Source of the DNA: Streptomyces varsoviensis
GTDB lineage: Bacteria; Actinomycetota; Actinomycetes; Streptomycetales; Streptomycetaceae
Reading direction: 5' to 3'
DNA length: 64,000 bases
Assembly: GCF_000718635.1 (NCBI RefSeq)
Contig: NZ_JOBF01000016.1
Span: 186,001-250,000 of the forward strand
Positions 26,442 to 37,603 of the stretch are shown piece after piece (within the stretch, counting starts at the first letter, position 1; the number at the start of each line of letters is the position of its first letter). The position numbers and the translations under genes are program-made. The notes under the pieces were generated by a model. The model saw only the letters and a program-made list of their open reading frames with translations, searched no databases and was not told the origin of the DNA.

Positions 26442-27119
26442 GTGAGGGTCGCTATTGCCGGTGCCGGAGCGGTGGGCCGCTCCATCGCGGGCGAGCTGCT
26501 GGAGAACGGGCACGAGGTGCTGCTCATCGACAAGACGCCCACCGCCATCTCGGTGGAGCGGGTGCCGCAGGCGGAGTGGCTGCTGGCCGACGCCTGCGAG
26601 ATCACCTCGCTGGACGAGGCGGCGTTGCAGCGCTGCAACGTGGTGATCGCGGCGACGGGCGACGACAAGGTGAACCTCGTCGTCTCGCTGCTCGCCAAGA
26701 CGGAGTACGGCGTGCCGCGGGTCGTGGCCCGCGTGAACAACCCGAAGAACGAGTGGCTGTTCAACGAGTCCTGGGGCGTCGATGTCGCCGTCTCCACGCC
26801 GCGGCTGATGTCCGCGCTGGTCGAGGAGGCCGTGAGCGTCGGCGACCTGGTGCGGCTGATGCGCTTCAGCCAGGGCGACGCCAACCTCGTCGAGCTGACG
26901 CTGCCGCCGGAGGCGGCCCTGGCCGGCACCCGCGTCGGCGACGTGGACTGGCCGGAGGACACCTCCCTGGTCACCATCATCCGCGGCAACCGGGTGCTCA
27001 CGCCGAGCCAGGAGGACGCCCTGGAGGCCGGCGACGAACTGCTCTTCGTGGCCGCGCCCGCGCGCGAGGAGCAGTTGGAGGACCTGCTGTCGGTCCGCCG
27101 CGAGGACGCGTCGGCCTGA
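26442..27119 (+). CDS. TrkA-family potassium transport regulator, second copy
   Basis: This 225-residue RCK-domain protein begins VRVAIAGAGAVGRSIAG with an intact GxGxxG and the acidic residue in LLIDKTP. It probably pairs with the product of the upstream gene to gate a K+ transporter. GTG 26442 is chosen because GGAGAGG precedes it and family members start at this motif; a longer frame from 26415 adds 9 residues without similarity. A strong terminator follows at 27173. Confidence 0.9.
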   Translation: MRVAIAGAGAVGRSIAGELLENGHEVLLIDKTPTAISVERVPQAEWLLADACEITSLDEAALQRCNVVIAATGDDKVNLVVSLLAKTEYGVPRVVARVNNPKNEWLFNESWGVDVAVSTPRLMSALVEEAVSVGDLVRLMRFSQGDANLVELTLPPEAALAGTRVGDVDWPEDTSLVTIIRGNRVLTPSQEDALEAGDELLFVAAPAREEQLEDLLSVRREDASA

Positions 27120-27172
27120 GGGCCCGCGCCGGCGCCCGTACGCCCGTACGCGCGCCCGTGCCCGTACCAACG

Positions 27173-27212
27173 CGTGTGCCCCCGGAAACCGGTCGGTTTC
27201 CGGGGGCACACG
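27173..27212. terminator. Perfect 18-bp hairpin between convergent genes
   Basis: CGTGTGCCCCCGGAAACC pairs perfectly with its complement across a GGTC loop, forming an 18-bp stem between the second trkA and the leftward DUF3159 gene. It should terminate transcription in both directions. Confidence 0.92.
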
Positions 27213-27234
27213 TCGTCTGCGAGCCGTACGGGCC

Positions 27235-28068
27235 TCAGCGCCGGTGGCGCGCCTGGCCGCGGGGCCGGGGCTCGGCGCCGGTCGCGACGACGGCGTCGGG
27301 AGCGGCACCGTCGGCGGCGGAGGGGGCACCGTCGGCGGCGGGGGCGGTGCGCCCGGCGGCCTCCGCCTTCTCTGCGGATTCCATCTCCGCGATCACATCG
27401 ATCGGCGGCGGCGCCTTGGCCAGGAAGATCCACGTCAGGTAGACGCAGAGCAGGAACGGCGGGATGCCGAGCGCGACCTTGACCCAGCCCAGGTGCGTGG
27501 CGTCGCTCCACCAGTACAGCGGGAAGAGGATCGCCGACTTGGCGAAGAGGATCAGCCCCCACGCCCAGGTGGACTTGGTGTACGCGCGGAAGCGGCCCGG
27601 GTTGCGGGTGCGCCAGGAAAGGTTCTCCTTGAGCACCGGGCCGAGCAGCACCCCGATGAGCGGGAAGCGGGCCAGCGCCGAGACGATGTACGCGACGGCC
27701 AGGCCCAGCGTGTAGAGCATGCCCGGCAGGTAGAAGTTCTTGGCGTCGCCGGACATCATCGCGAAGATCGCGCCGAAGGCGACCCCGAAGACGCCGCTGA
27801 GCGCGTGCTTGAGGGTCTGCCGGCGCACCAGGCGGGCCGCCGCGAGCACCGCGGTGAGCGCCAGGGACGCGATGGCGGCGGAGTGGATGTCCCGGTTGAT
27901 CGTGTAGATCAGGACGAAGACCAGGCCGGGCACGGTGGTGTCCACCATGCCCCACACGCCGCCGAACGCCTCCAGCAGCGCCGTGTCGGCCGCCGCCTTG
28001 CCGGGCGCCGCCCGATCGTGCGCGCCGGGGTCCTCATCGGTGGTGGTCGGCTTGTCGGAAGACGGCAC
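27235..28068 (-). CDS. DUF3159 family membrane protein
   Basis: This 277-residue integral membrane protein has five or six hydrophobic segments between residues ~45 and ~245 and an Ala/Pro-rich cytoplasmic tail. The sequence matches DUF3159 (blocks such as GVWGMVDTTVPGLVFVL, NFYLPGMLYT and YTKSTWAWGLILFAKS). The function is not established. It follows the OB-fold gene by three bases, so the two are likely co-translated, as in other Streptomyces. Confidence 0.85.
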   Translation of the reverse strand: MPSSDKPTTTDEDPGAHDRAAPGKAAADTALLEAFGGVWGMVDTTVPGLVFVLIYTINRDIHSAAIASLALTAVLAAARLVRRQTLKHALSGVFGVAFGAIFAMMSGDAKNFYLPGMLYTLGLAVAYIVSALARFPLIGVLLGPVLKENLSWRTRNPGRFRAYTKSTWAWGLILFAKSAILFPLYWWSDATHLGWVKVALGIPPFLLCVYLTWIFLAKAPPPIDVIAEMESAEKAEAAGRTAPAADGAPSAADGAAPDAVVATGAEPRPRGQARHRR

Positions 28069-28071
28069 CGG

Positions 28072-28470
28072 CTACTCCTGTCCGAGCGGTCGGAGTTCGT
28101 ATTTGGGGTTGAAGAGCACCCGGCGTCCGTGGCTCATGGAGATGCGGCCGGAGGCGATCAGCTTGCGGCCGGGTTCGATCCCGACGATGGAGCGGCGGCC
28201 CAGCCACACCACGTCGAGCGCGGCGGACCCGTCGAACAGCTCGGCCTCCAGCGCGGGCACGCCGGCCCGGGGCCGCAGCGTGACCGTGCGGAGAGTGCCC
28301 GTGACCTTGACTATCTGGCGGTCGTCGCAGTCGCAGATCCGGGTGCAGCCGGTGGACTGGGTGTCCTGCTGGAGCTCGGCGGAGTGCAGCTCCTCCTGGG
28401 AGGTGGACAGCCGGTCGAGCATCCGGCGGAAGCGGCCGGTCGGCTTCTCGGTTCGGGGTACGGCACTCAT
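28072..28470 (-). CDS. OB-fold nucleic-acid-binding domain protein
   Basis: This 132-residue protein has a short N-terminal helix rich in charged residues and an OB-fold (VKVTGTLRTVTLRP, then DVVWLGRRSIVGIEPG and LIASGRISMSHGRRVLFNP). A Cys pair (CTRICDCDD) precedes the fold. ATG 28470 begins MSAVPRTEKP, the usual length; a longer frame to 28722 is rejected. It may bind nucleic acid, but its partner is unknown. Confidence 0.85.
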   Translation of the reverse strand: MSAVPRTEKPTGRFRRMLDRLSTSQEELHSAELQQDTQSTGCTRICDCDDRQIVKVTGTLRTVTLRPRAGVPALEAELFDGSAALDVVWLGRRSIVGIEPGRKLIASGRISMSHGRRVLFNPKYELRPLGQE

Positions 28471-28511
28471 ACAGCCAGCGTACCGGGGGCGGCCCGCGCG
28501 ATCGCCCCGTG

Positions 28512-29195
28512 TCACTGCTCGAAGCGGTATCCCATGCCGGGCTCGGTGACGAAGTGCTTGGGGTGCGACGGATCGGCCTCCAGCTTGCGGCGGAGCTGGG
28601 CCATGTAGACCCGCAGATAGTTGGTCTCGGTGCCGTAGGAGGGGCCCCAGACCTCCTGGAGGAGCTGCTTCTGGCTGACCAGCCGGCCGGTGTTGCGGAC
28701 CAGGACCTCCAGCAGGTGCCACTCGGTGGGCGTGAGGCGTACGTCCCGGCCGCCGCGGTTGACCTTCTTGGCGGCCAGGTCGACGGTGAAGCCCTCGGTC
28801 TCCACGACGACGGCGTCGCCGGGGGTGCCGACCGGCTCGGCGCGGCGTACGGCGGCGCGCAGCCGGGCGAGCAGTTCGTCCATGCCGAAGGGCTTGGTGA
28901 CGTAGTCGTCGGCCCCGGCGTCCAGCGCCTCCACCTTCTCGTCGGAGGTCTGGCGGGCGGAGAGGACCAGGATGGGGACGCGGGTCCAGCCGCGCAGGCC
29001 CCGGATGACCTCGACGCCGTCCATGTCGGGCAGGCCGAGATCGAGGATGATCACGTCGGGGTGGCGGGCGGCGGCGAGCTGGAGGGCGGTCGCGCCGTCG
29101 GGGGCCGCGTCCACGTCGTACTTCCGTGCCTTCAGATTGATCACGAGGGCGCGGACGATCTGCGGCTCGTCATCCACCACGAGCACCCGGTTCAT
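28512..29195 (-). CDS. kdpE: Response regulator KdpE
   Basis: KdpE is the OmpR-family regulator that turns on high-affinity K+ uptake. The 227-residue protein has an intact receiver (VVDDEP acidic pair, phospho-Asp in IILDLGLPDMDG, Lys in VTKPFGMDELL) and a winged-helix C-terminal domain ending FVTEPGMGYRFEQ. It lies 63 bases downstream of kdpD, so the pair is co-transcribed. Confidence 0.94.
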   Translation of the reverse strand: MNRVLVVDDEPQIVRALVINLKARKYDVDAAPDGATALQLAAARHPDVIILDLGLPDMDGVEVIRGLRGWTRVPILVLSARQTSDEKVEALDAGADDYVTKPFGMDELLARLRAAVRRAEPVGTPGDAVVVETEGFTVDLAAKKVNRGGRDVRLTPTEWHLLEVLVRNTGRLVSQKQLLQEVWGPSYGTETNYLRVYMAQLRRKLEADPSHPKHFVTEPGMGYRFEQ

Positions 29196-29258
29196 TCGGT
29201 GGCCCGCCTTTCTGGGGTTGTCCTGTCGGTGATGGGGTTCACCTGTCGGTGAGAGGGA

Positions 29259-31805
29259 TCATGAGACGGCCTGGGCCGGGAGGTCCGGGCGTACGGGCGG
29301 GCGGCCGGGCGCGGCCCGCAGGGTGAGCACCATGGTCATGCCCCCGCCGGGGGTGTCCTCCGCGGTGAGGGTGCCGCCCATGGCCTCGGCGAAGCCGCGG
29401 GCGACCGCGAGGCCGAGGCCGACGCCCGCACCGCGCGGTGCGTCACCATAGCGCTGGAACGGCTCGAAGATGCGGTCCTTGGCGCTGTCCGGGACGCCGG
29501 GGCCGCGGTCGGCGACGCGCACCTCGACCCGTACGCCGAGCGCGCTGGCGGACACCAGTACGGGCGCGTCGTCGGGGCTGTACTTGACGGCGTTCTCGAC
29601 GAGGTTGGCGACGCTGCGCTCCAGCAGCCCGGGGTCGACGGCGACCATGGGCAGCGTCTCGGGGATGTCGAGGGTGACGCTGCCCTCCGGTACGCCGCCG
29701 AGCGCCATCGGCACCACCTCGTCGAGGTCGATCTCGCGGATCAGCGGGGTGACGGTGCCGGTCTGGAGCCGGGACATGTCCAGGAGGTTGCCGACGAGGT
29801 GGTCGAGGCGGTCGGCGCCGTCCTCGATGCCCGCGAGCAGCTCCGCCTCGTCCTCCTCGGACCAGGCGACGTCGTCGGAGCGGAGCGAGGTGACGGCGGC
29901 CTTGATGCCGGCCAGCGGGGTGCGCAGGTCGTGGCTGACGGCGGCGAGCAGGGCGGTGCGGATGCGGTTGCCCTCGGCGAGCTCCTGGGCCCGTTCGGCC
30001 TCGCCGACCAGGCGCTGCCGGTCGAGTACGACCGCGGCCTGGGCGGCGAAGGCGGCGAGCACCCGGCGGTCCTCGGCGGGCAGCACCCGACCGGAGAGGG
30101 CGAGCGCCATGTGGTCGCCGACGGGCATGTCGACGTCGGCCTCCTCGGGGCGGGTCAGCGTCCGGGGGCCGACGCTGCCCGCGCAGGTCCACGGCTCGAC
30201 GTCGCCGGCCCGCTCCAGCAGCGCCACGGACTCCATCGCGAAGGTCTCGCGGACCCGCTCCAGGAGCGCGTCGAGGCTGGTCTCGCCACGCAGCACGCTG
30301 CCCGCGAGGAAGGAGAGGATCTCGGACTCGGCGCGCAGCCGGGCGGCCTGGTGCGTACGGCGGGCGGCGACGTCCACGACGGAGGCCACCGACACGGCCA
30401 CCGCGAAGAAGATCACGATGGCGACGATGTTCTGCGGGTCCTGGACGGTGAGGTTGTGCGTCGGCGGGGTGAAGTAGAAGTTCAGCAGCAGTGAGCCGAC
30501 GGCGGCGGAGGCGAGGGAGGGCAGCAGTCCGCCGAGTATCGCGGCGAGCACGGTCAGGAAGAGGAAGAGCAGCACGTCGTTGGCGAGCCCCGGGCCGTCG
30601 TCCTCCAACTGGGTGAGGAAGAGCGAGAGCAGGATCGGGGCGATGACGCCGGCGCACCAGCCCGCGACGATGCGCGGGCGGCCGAGCCGGGTGCCGCGGG
30701 ACACCGGCAGGCCGCGGCCCTTGGCGGCCTCCTCGTGGGTGACGATGTGCACGTCGAGGTCGGGGCCGGAGTCGCGGGCGACGGTCTGGCCGACGCCGGG
30801 CCCGAAGATGTACTGCCAGTTCTTGCGCCGGCTGGAGCCGAGCACGATCTGGGTGGCGTTGACGCCGCGCGCGAACTCCAGCAGCGAGCTGGGTATGTCG
30901 TCCCCGATGACGTGGTGGAACGTGCCGCCGAGGTCCTCGACCAGGGTGCGCTGGACGGCCAGCTCCTTCGGCGAGGCGGAGGTCAGCCCGTCGCTGCGGG
31001 CGATGTAGACGGCGAGGACCTCGCTGCCGGAGCCCTTGGCGGCCATCCGGGCGGCGCGCCGGATGAGGGTGCGGCCCTCGGGCCCGCCGGTGAGGCCGAC
31101 GACGATGCGCTCGCGGGCCTGCCAGATGGTGGAGACGCTGTGCTCGGTGCGGTACTGGCGCAGGTACTCGTCCACGCGGTCGGCGGTCCACAGCAGGGCC
31201 AGCTCGCGCAGCGCGGTGAGGTTGCCGGGCCGGAAGTAGTTGGAGAGGGCGGCGTCCACCTTGGCGGACTTGTATATGTTGCCGTGCGCCATGCGGCGGC
31301 GCAGCGCCTGCGGCGACATGTCGACCAGCTCGATCTGGTCCGCGCGGCGCACGACCTCGTCGGGCACGGCCTCGCGCTGGCGGACGCCCGTGATGGACTC
31401 GACGACGTCGCCGAGCGATTCGAGGTGCTGGATGTTGACGGCGGAGATCACGTCGATGCCCGCCTGGAGCAGTTCCTCCACGTCCTGCCAGCGCTTGGTG
31501 TTGCGGGAGCCGGGGACGTTGGTGTGCGCGAGCTCGTCGACGAGGGCGACGGCGGGGCGGCGGGCGATGACGGCGTCGACGTCCATCTCGGGGAAGACGG
31601 TCCCCCGGTATTCGAGCTCGCGGCGGGGCACCTCCTCCAGGCCGTGCAGCATGACCTCGGTGCGCGGGCGGTCATGGCACTCCACGAAGCCGACGACGAC
31701 GTCGGTGCCGCGCTCCACGCGGCGGTGGGCCTCCGACAGCATCGAGTACGTCTTGCCGACCCCCGGTGCCGCCCCCAGATAGATCCGAAGCTTGCCGCGT
31801 CCCAT
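29259..31805 (-). CDS. kdpD: Potassium-sensing histidine kinase KdpD
   Basis: KdpD (848 residues from ATG 31805) senses K+/turgor and phosphorylates KdpE. It has the N-terminal KdpD domain with P-loop GAAPGVGKT, a UspA-like domain (about 225-345), four membrane helices (about 385-480), a GAF-like region, a HisKA box with SHDLRTPLAGIKAAVT, and an HATPase end (NAVKYSPDD, GPGVPDSAKD). The start MGRGKLRIYLG matches the family; a GTG 48 bases upstream adds a non-conserved leader. In Staphylococcus the Usp domain binds c-di-AMP, which may be relevant given the riboswitch elsewhere in the window. Confidence 0.94.
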   Translation of the reverse strand: MGRGKLRIYLGAAPGVGKTYSMLSEAHRRVERGTDVVVGFVECHDRPRTEVMLHGLEEVPRRELEYRGTVFPEMDVDAVIARRPAVALVDELAHTNVPGSRNTKRWQDVEELLQAGIDVISAVNIQHLESLGDVVESITGVRQREAVPDEVVRRADQIELVDMSPQALRRRMAHGNIYKSAKVDAALSNYFRPGNLTALRELALLWTADRVDEYLRQYRTEHSVSTIWQARERIVVGLTGGPEGRTLIRRAARMAAKGSGSEVLAVYIARSDGLTSASPKELAVQRTLVEDLGGTFHHVIGDDIPSSLLEFARGVNATQIVLGSSRRKNWQYIFGPGVGQTVARDSGPDLDVHIVTHEEAAKGRGLPVSRGTRLGRPRIVAGWCAGVIAPILLSLFLTQLEDDGPGLANDVLLFLFLTVLAAILGGLLPSLASAAVGSLLLNFYFTPPTHNLTVQDPQNIVAIVIFFAVAVSVASVVDVAARRTHQAARLRAESEILSFLAGSVLRGETSLDALLERVRETFAMESVALLERAGDVEPWTCAGSVGPRTLTRPEEADVDMPVGDHMALALSGRVLPAEDRRVLAAFAAQAAVVLDRQRLVGEAERAQELAEGNRIRTALLAAVSHDLRTPLAGIKAAVTSLRSDDVAWSEEDEAELLAGIEDGADRLDHLVGNLLDMSRLQTGTVTPLIREIDLDEVVPMALGGVPEGSVTLDIPETLPMVAVDPGLLERSVANLVENAVKYSPDDAPVLVSASALGVRVEVRVADRGPGVPDSAKDRIFEPFQRYGDAPRGAGVGLGLAVARGFAEAMGGTLTAEDTPGGGMTMVLTLRAAPGRPPVRPDLPAQAVS

Positions 31806-32180
31806 GGCCCCATTTTCTGTCCCGGGCCGACTCTGCGCCCTGTTTATCTCCACGCACTGTCGACCTTACGGCCAAGGATTCGGACAAATGCCCTGGGGGA
31901 CGGTGTGCGGCCGGGTATTGACGCAGCTCTGACGCCGAGGCCGCGGGGCGCGGCGGGGGTACGGCCACGGGGGCGCACCGGGGTCGTGCCGCACGTCCGG
32001 CCGGGGTACGGCCGGGGTACGGCCACGGGCGCGCACCGGGGGTGTGCCGCGCCTCCGGCCGCGGCTCTGCCGGGGGCCCGCCGGAGCTCGGCCCCGGTGT
32101 CTGACCGGGCGCTGCCCGGGGTGGCCCGGCCGCACGTAATTCGGCTGCCCCTGCCGCCCGGCGCTGCCAGGATGCCCCGT
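31806..32180. other. Intergenic region between kdpD and the AAC(2')-like gene
   Basis: This 375-base divergent region should hold promoters for kdpDE and the acetyltransferase. An imperfect ~52-base direct repeat lies at 31956 and 32014 (58-base period), rich in GTACGGCCACGG. No gene is supported here. Confidence 0.6.
31956..32066. repeat. Imperfect ~52-bp direct repeat, 58-bp period
   Basis: The copy starting at 31956 (GGGGTACGGCCACGG) is repeated from 32014 with several substitutions, and both continue through GCGCACCGGG and GTGCCGC. It sits in the kdpD/acetyltransferase intergenic region. Confidence 0.75.
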
Positions 32181-32714
32181 ATGGCTGACGTACGTACCGC
32201 GCATACGGCGGATCTGGACCCGGCGACCCTGAAGGCCGTACGGGCACTGCTCGACGACGCCTTCGACGGCGACATGTCGGACGAGGACTGGGACCACACG
32301 CTCGGCGGGGCACATGTGCTGCTGTGGGAGGACGGCGAACTGATCGGGCACGGCGCGGTCGTACGCCGCCAGTTCCTGCACGCCGGCCGGGCCGTGCGGG
32401 CCGGCTACGTGGAGGGCGTGGGCGTACGGGCCGACAAGCGCGGCCGGGGCCACGGCTCCGCGGTGATGGACGAGGCGGAACGGCTGCTGCGCGGCGGCTT
32501 CGAGCTGGGCGCGCTCTCCGCCTCCGACGACGCCGTCGGCTTCTACGCCGCCCGCGGCTGGCGGCTCTGGCCCGGCACCACCTCGGTCGTCGGGCCCCGG
32601 GGCATCGAGCGGCTGCCGGACGAGGAGGGCGGCGTCTTCGTCCTGCCCCTGTCCGCGGAGCTGACGTTCGACGGCGACCTGGCGTGCGACTGGCGCTCGG
32701 GGGACGCCTGGTAG
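32181..32714 (+). CDS. GNAT acetyltransferase of the AAC(2')-I aminoglycoside type
   Basis: This 177-residue GNAT protein resembles mycobacterial aminoglycoside 2'-N-acetyltransferase AAC(2')-I along its whole length. Matching blocks are DWDHTLGGAHVLLW, GYVEGVGVRADKRG (acetyl-CoA-binding region), RGGFELGALSAS, FYAARGW and the C-terminal CDWRSGDAW. It probably acetylates an aminoglycoside or a related amino-sugar substrate; a physiological role such as cell-wall or mycothiol-related acetylation is also possible. ATG 32181 has AGGA nearby; ATG 32172 would add MPR. It lies on the opposite strand to kdpD and kdpC, between the two kdp units. Confidence 0.85.
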   Translation: MADVRTAHTADLDPATLKAVRALLDDAFDGDMSDEDWDHTLGGAHVLLWEDGELIGHGAVVRRQFLHAGRAVRAGYVEGVGVRADKRGRGHGSAVMDEAERLLRGGFELGALSASDDAVGFYAARGWRLWPGTTSVVGPRGIERLPDEEGGVFVLPLSAELTFDGDLACDWRSGDAW

Positions 32715-32888
32715 CGGGGCTGCCGCCGCCGATGGCCGGGGCGGTACGGCCGCGGGGCCGGGGCTTCAGCGCTCCCCCACCGGAGCCGGGCGCGGGCCGC
32801 GGTCGCGGCGGCCCAGCAGGCCCGCGAGGCCCTGACGGGTAGCGGCGAGCACGACGCGGTCCAGTGGGGGCACGTCAAGAGTGCCGTG

Positions 32889-32923
32889 CGAGCCCCCGCG
32901 CCGCTCGGGGCCGCGGGGGCTCG
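32889..32923 (-). terminator. Hairpin after kdpC
   Basis: A 12-bp perfect stem (CGAGCCCCCGCG and its complement) with an 11-base loop lies 15 bases past the kdpC stop and probably ends the kdp operon. Confidence 0.75.
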
Positions 32924-32937
32924 GGCCGTCCGAGGGC

Positions 32938-33585
32938 TCAGTTCTTGGTGAGCTTCTGGAGGGCGATGTTGAGTTCGAGGACGTTGACACGGGGGTCGCC
33001 GAGGAAGCCCGCGATGCGGCCCTCGGTGTGGTCGGCGACCAGGTCGGCGACCTTGTCCTCGGGGAGGTGGTTGGCCTTGGCGACGCGCTCGGTCTGGAGC
33101 TTGGCGTAGGCCGGGGAGATGTCCGGGTCGACGCCGGAGGCGGAGGCGGTGAGGGCGTCCGGGGGGACCGCGGCCGGGGAGACGCCGTTGAACTCGGCGA
33201 CGTCCTTGCGGCGTTGCTCCACCGAGGCGAGGAGGACCTTGCTGTCGGCGGCCAGGTTGGAGGCGCCCGAGACGGTGAGGCTGTACTGGGTGTTCTCGGT
33301 GTTGGGGCCGGCCGCGGAGGGGCGGGGCTGGAAGTACTTCGGGTCGGGCAGCGGGTTCCCGTCCTTGTCCTTCTTGTCGAGGGTGTAGGTCTGGCCCAGG
33401 AGCGAGGAGCCGGCGGGCCTGCCGGCGGCCTTCACCTCGGAGCCGTTGGCCTTGTCGTGGAAGGCCGTCTGCGCGATGCCGGTGACGACCAGCGGGTAGA
33501 TCACGCCGCAGACCAGGGTGAGCACGAGCATGGCGCGCAGGCCGGCGCCCAGGAGCCGGACCGTGCCGCGTAGGGAGTTGTTCAT
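32938..33585 (-). CDS. kdpC: K+-transporting ATPase subunit KdpC
   Basis: KdpC (215 residues) is the single-helix subunit that stabilises the KdpFABC complex. It has one N-terminal membrane segment (about 12-34, VLTLVCGVIYPLVVTGI) and an extracytoplasmic domain with SSLLGQTY, YFQPRPSAAG and the C-terminal DPRVNVLELNIALQKL. Its start lies four bases past the kdpB stop. Confidence 0.94.
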   Translation of the reverse strand: MNNSLRGTVRLLGAGLRAMLVLTLVCGVIYPLVVTGIAQTAFHDKANGSEVKAAGRPAGSSLLGQTYTLDKKDKDGNPLPDPKYFQPRPSAAGPNTENTQYSLTVSGASNLAADSKVLLASVEQRRKDVAEFNGVSPAAVPPDALTASASGVDPDISPAYAKLQTERVAKANHLPEDKVADLVADHTEGRIAGFLGDPRVNVLELNIALQKLTKN

Positions 33586-33589
33586 GACG

Positions 33590-35733
<2,144 letters not shown>

Positions 35734-35737
<4 letters not shown>

Positions 35738-37425
35738 GACAGTCCCTCCGCCATCGGCCCGAGGGCCAGCGCCGGGAAGTAGGTGAGACCGGTGATGATC
35801 AGGATCACGCCGACCAGCAGCCCCGCGAAGAGCGGCTTGTGCGTGCGCAGCGTGCCGGCCGTCTCGGGCACCGGCCGCTGCTCGGCGAGCGAGCCGGCCA
35901 GGGCCAGCACGAACACCATCGGCAGGAAGCGGCCGAGCAGCATCGCGAGGCCGATCGTGGTGTTGTACCAAGGGGTGTTGGCGTTGAGGCCGGCGAAGGC
36001 GGAGCCGTTGTTGTTGGCGCCGGAGGTGAAGGCGTACAGCACCTCGGAGAAGCCGTGCGCGCCGCTGTCGCGGACCGAGTTCGCCGCGGTGTTCAGGATC
36101 GAGTCCGGCGGTCCGGCGAGCGCCATCGACAGTGCCGTGAAGCCCAGCACCAGGGTCGGCGTGATGAGGATGTAGCACGCGGCCAGCTTGATCTCGCGGG
36201 TGCCGATCTTCTTGCCGAGGTATTCGGGGGTGCGGCCGACCATCAGCCCCGCGATGAAGACCGCGATGATCGCCATCACGAGCATGCCGTACAGGCCGGA
36301 GCCGACGCCGCCGGGCGCGATCTCGCCGAGCATCATGCCGAGCAGCGTGATGCCGCCGCCGAAGCCGGTGTACGAGGAGTGGAAGGAGTCCACCGCGCCG
36401 GTGGACGTGAGCGTGGTGGCGACCGCGAAGATAGACGAGCCGCCGACGCCGAACCGCTGCTCCTTGCCCTCCATCGCGCCGCCCGCGGCCTGCAGGGCCG
36501 GGCCGCCGTGGTGGAACTCGGTCCACATCATCAGCGCCGTGAAGCCGAGCCAGATCAGGCCCATGGTGGCGAGGATCGCGTACCCCTGCCGGACGTTGCC
36601 GACGAGCTTGCCGAAGGTGCGGGTCAGCGCGAACGGGATGACCAGGATCAGGAACGGCTCGAAGAGGTTCGAGAGGCCGTTGGGGTTCTCGAAGGGGTGG
36701 GCGGAGTTGGCGTTGAAGTAGCCGCCGCCGTTGGTGCCCAGCTCCTTGATGACCTCCTGCGAGGCCACGGCGCCGCCGTTGACCTGCTGGGTACCGCCGG
36801 TGAGCTGCCCGATCTCATGGATTCCGGCGAAGTTCTGGATGGCGCCGCACGCGACGAGGACGAGCGCGCCGATGACCGCGATGGGGATCAGGATACGGAC
36901 GGTGCCGCGCACCAGGTCGGCCCAGAAGTTGCCGAGGTTCCCGGTGCGGGAGCGGGCGAAGCCCCGTACGAGCGCGATGGCGACGGCGATGCCGACGGCC
37001 GCGGAGACGAAGTTCTGCACCGCGAGGCCGAGCGTCTGGACGGCGTGGCCCATGGCCTGCTCGCCCGAGTACGACTGCCAGTTGGTGTTGGCGACGAACG
37101 ACGCCGCGGTGTTGAACGCCTGGTCCGGGCTGATCGCGTGGAAGCCGAGCGAGAGGCCCTTGGGCAGGACGCCCTGGGCCCGCTGGAGCAGGTAGAGGAG
37201 GAGCAGGCCGACGGCGGAGAAGGCGAGCACCCCGCGCAGATACGCGGGCCAGCGCATTTCGGCCGTCGGGTTCGCGCCGATGCAGCGGTAGATCCACTTC
37301 TCTACGCGCAGGTGCTTGGTGGAGCTGTAGACGGCGGCCATGTAGTCGCCGAGCGGACGGTAGACCAGAGCCAGCGCCACGAACAACGCGAGCAGTTGGA
37401 GGACTCCGGCGAGGACGGGGCTCAT
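35734..37425 (-). CDS. kdpA: K+-transporting ATPase subunit KdpA
   Basis: KdpA is the K+-translocating subunit, homologous to TrkH/KtrB channels. The 563-residue protein has about ten membrane helices. Selectivity-loop regions are visible, for example [35 protein letters not shown] and [14 protein letters not shown]. It starts 8 bases after kdpF and overlaps kdpB by four bases. Confidence 0.95.
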
Positions 37426-37433
37426 ATCTGTGC

Positions 37434-37523
37434 TCAGAACCTCTCCGGGAAGACGAGGGCTATGACGAGGTAGCCCAGCAGGGCGACGGCGACGACGAGG
37501 CCGACGATGTTCTCGGCGGTCAC
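37434..37523 (-). CDS. kdpF: K+-transporting ATPase small subunit KdpF
   Basis: This 29-residue single-helix peptide, [20 protein letters not shown] onward and ending VFPERF, is typical of KdpF, which stabilises the KdpABC complex. GTG 37523 overlaps the stop codon of the peptide upstream (GTGA), so translation is probably coupled. Confidence 0.88.
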   Translation of the reverse strand: MTAENIVGLVVAVALLGYLVIALVFPERF

Positions 37524-37603
37524 AGCTTCGTCACCCCCTTGGCGACGAGGGCCACCAGCGCGAAGACCGCGATCGTGGTGACGACGAAGGCCACGTCGGC
37601 CAT
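37520..37603 (-). CDS. 27-residue membrane peptide heading the kdpFABC operon
   Basis: ATG 37603 has AGGAG seven bases upstream and opens a 27-codon frame, [20 protein letters not shown] then AKGVTKL. It forms one hydrophobic helix with a basic tail. Its stop overlaps the kdpF start by four bases. The strong ribosome site, coupling and hydrophobic content argue that it is real. It resembles KdpF in size and could be an extra small subunit or a translational leader for kdpF; I do not know a named family. Confidence 0.75.
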   Translation of the reverse strand: MADVAFVVTTIAVFALVALVAKGVTKL

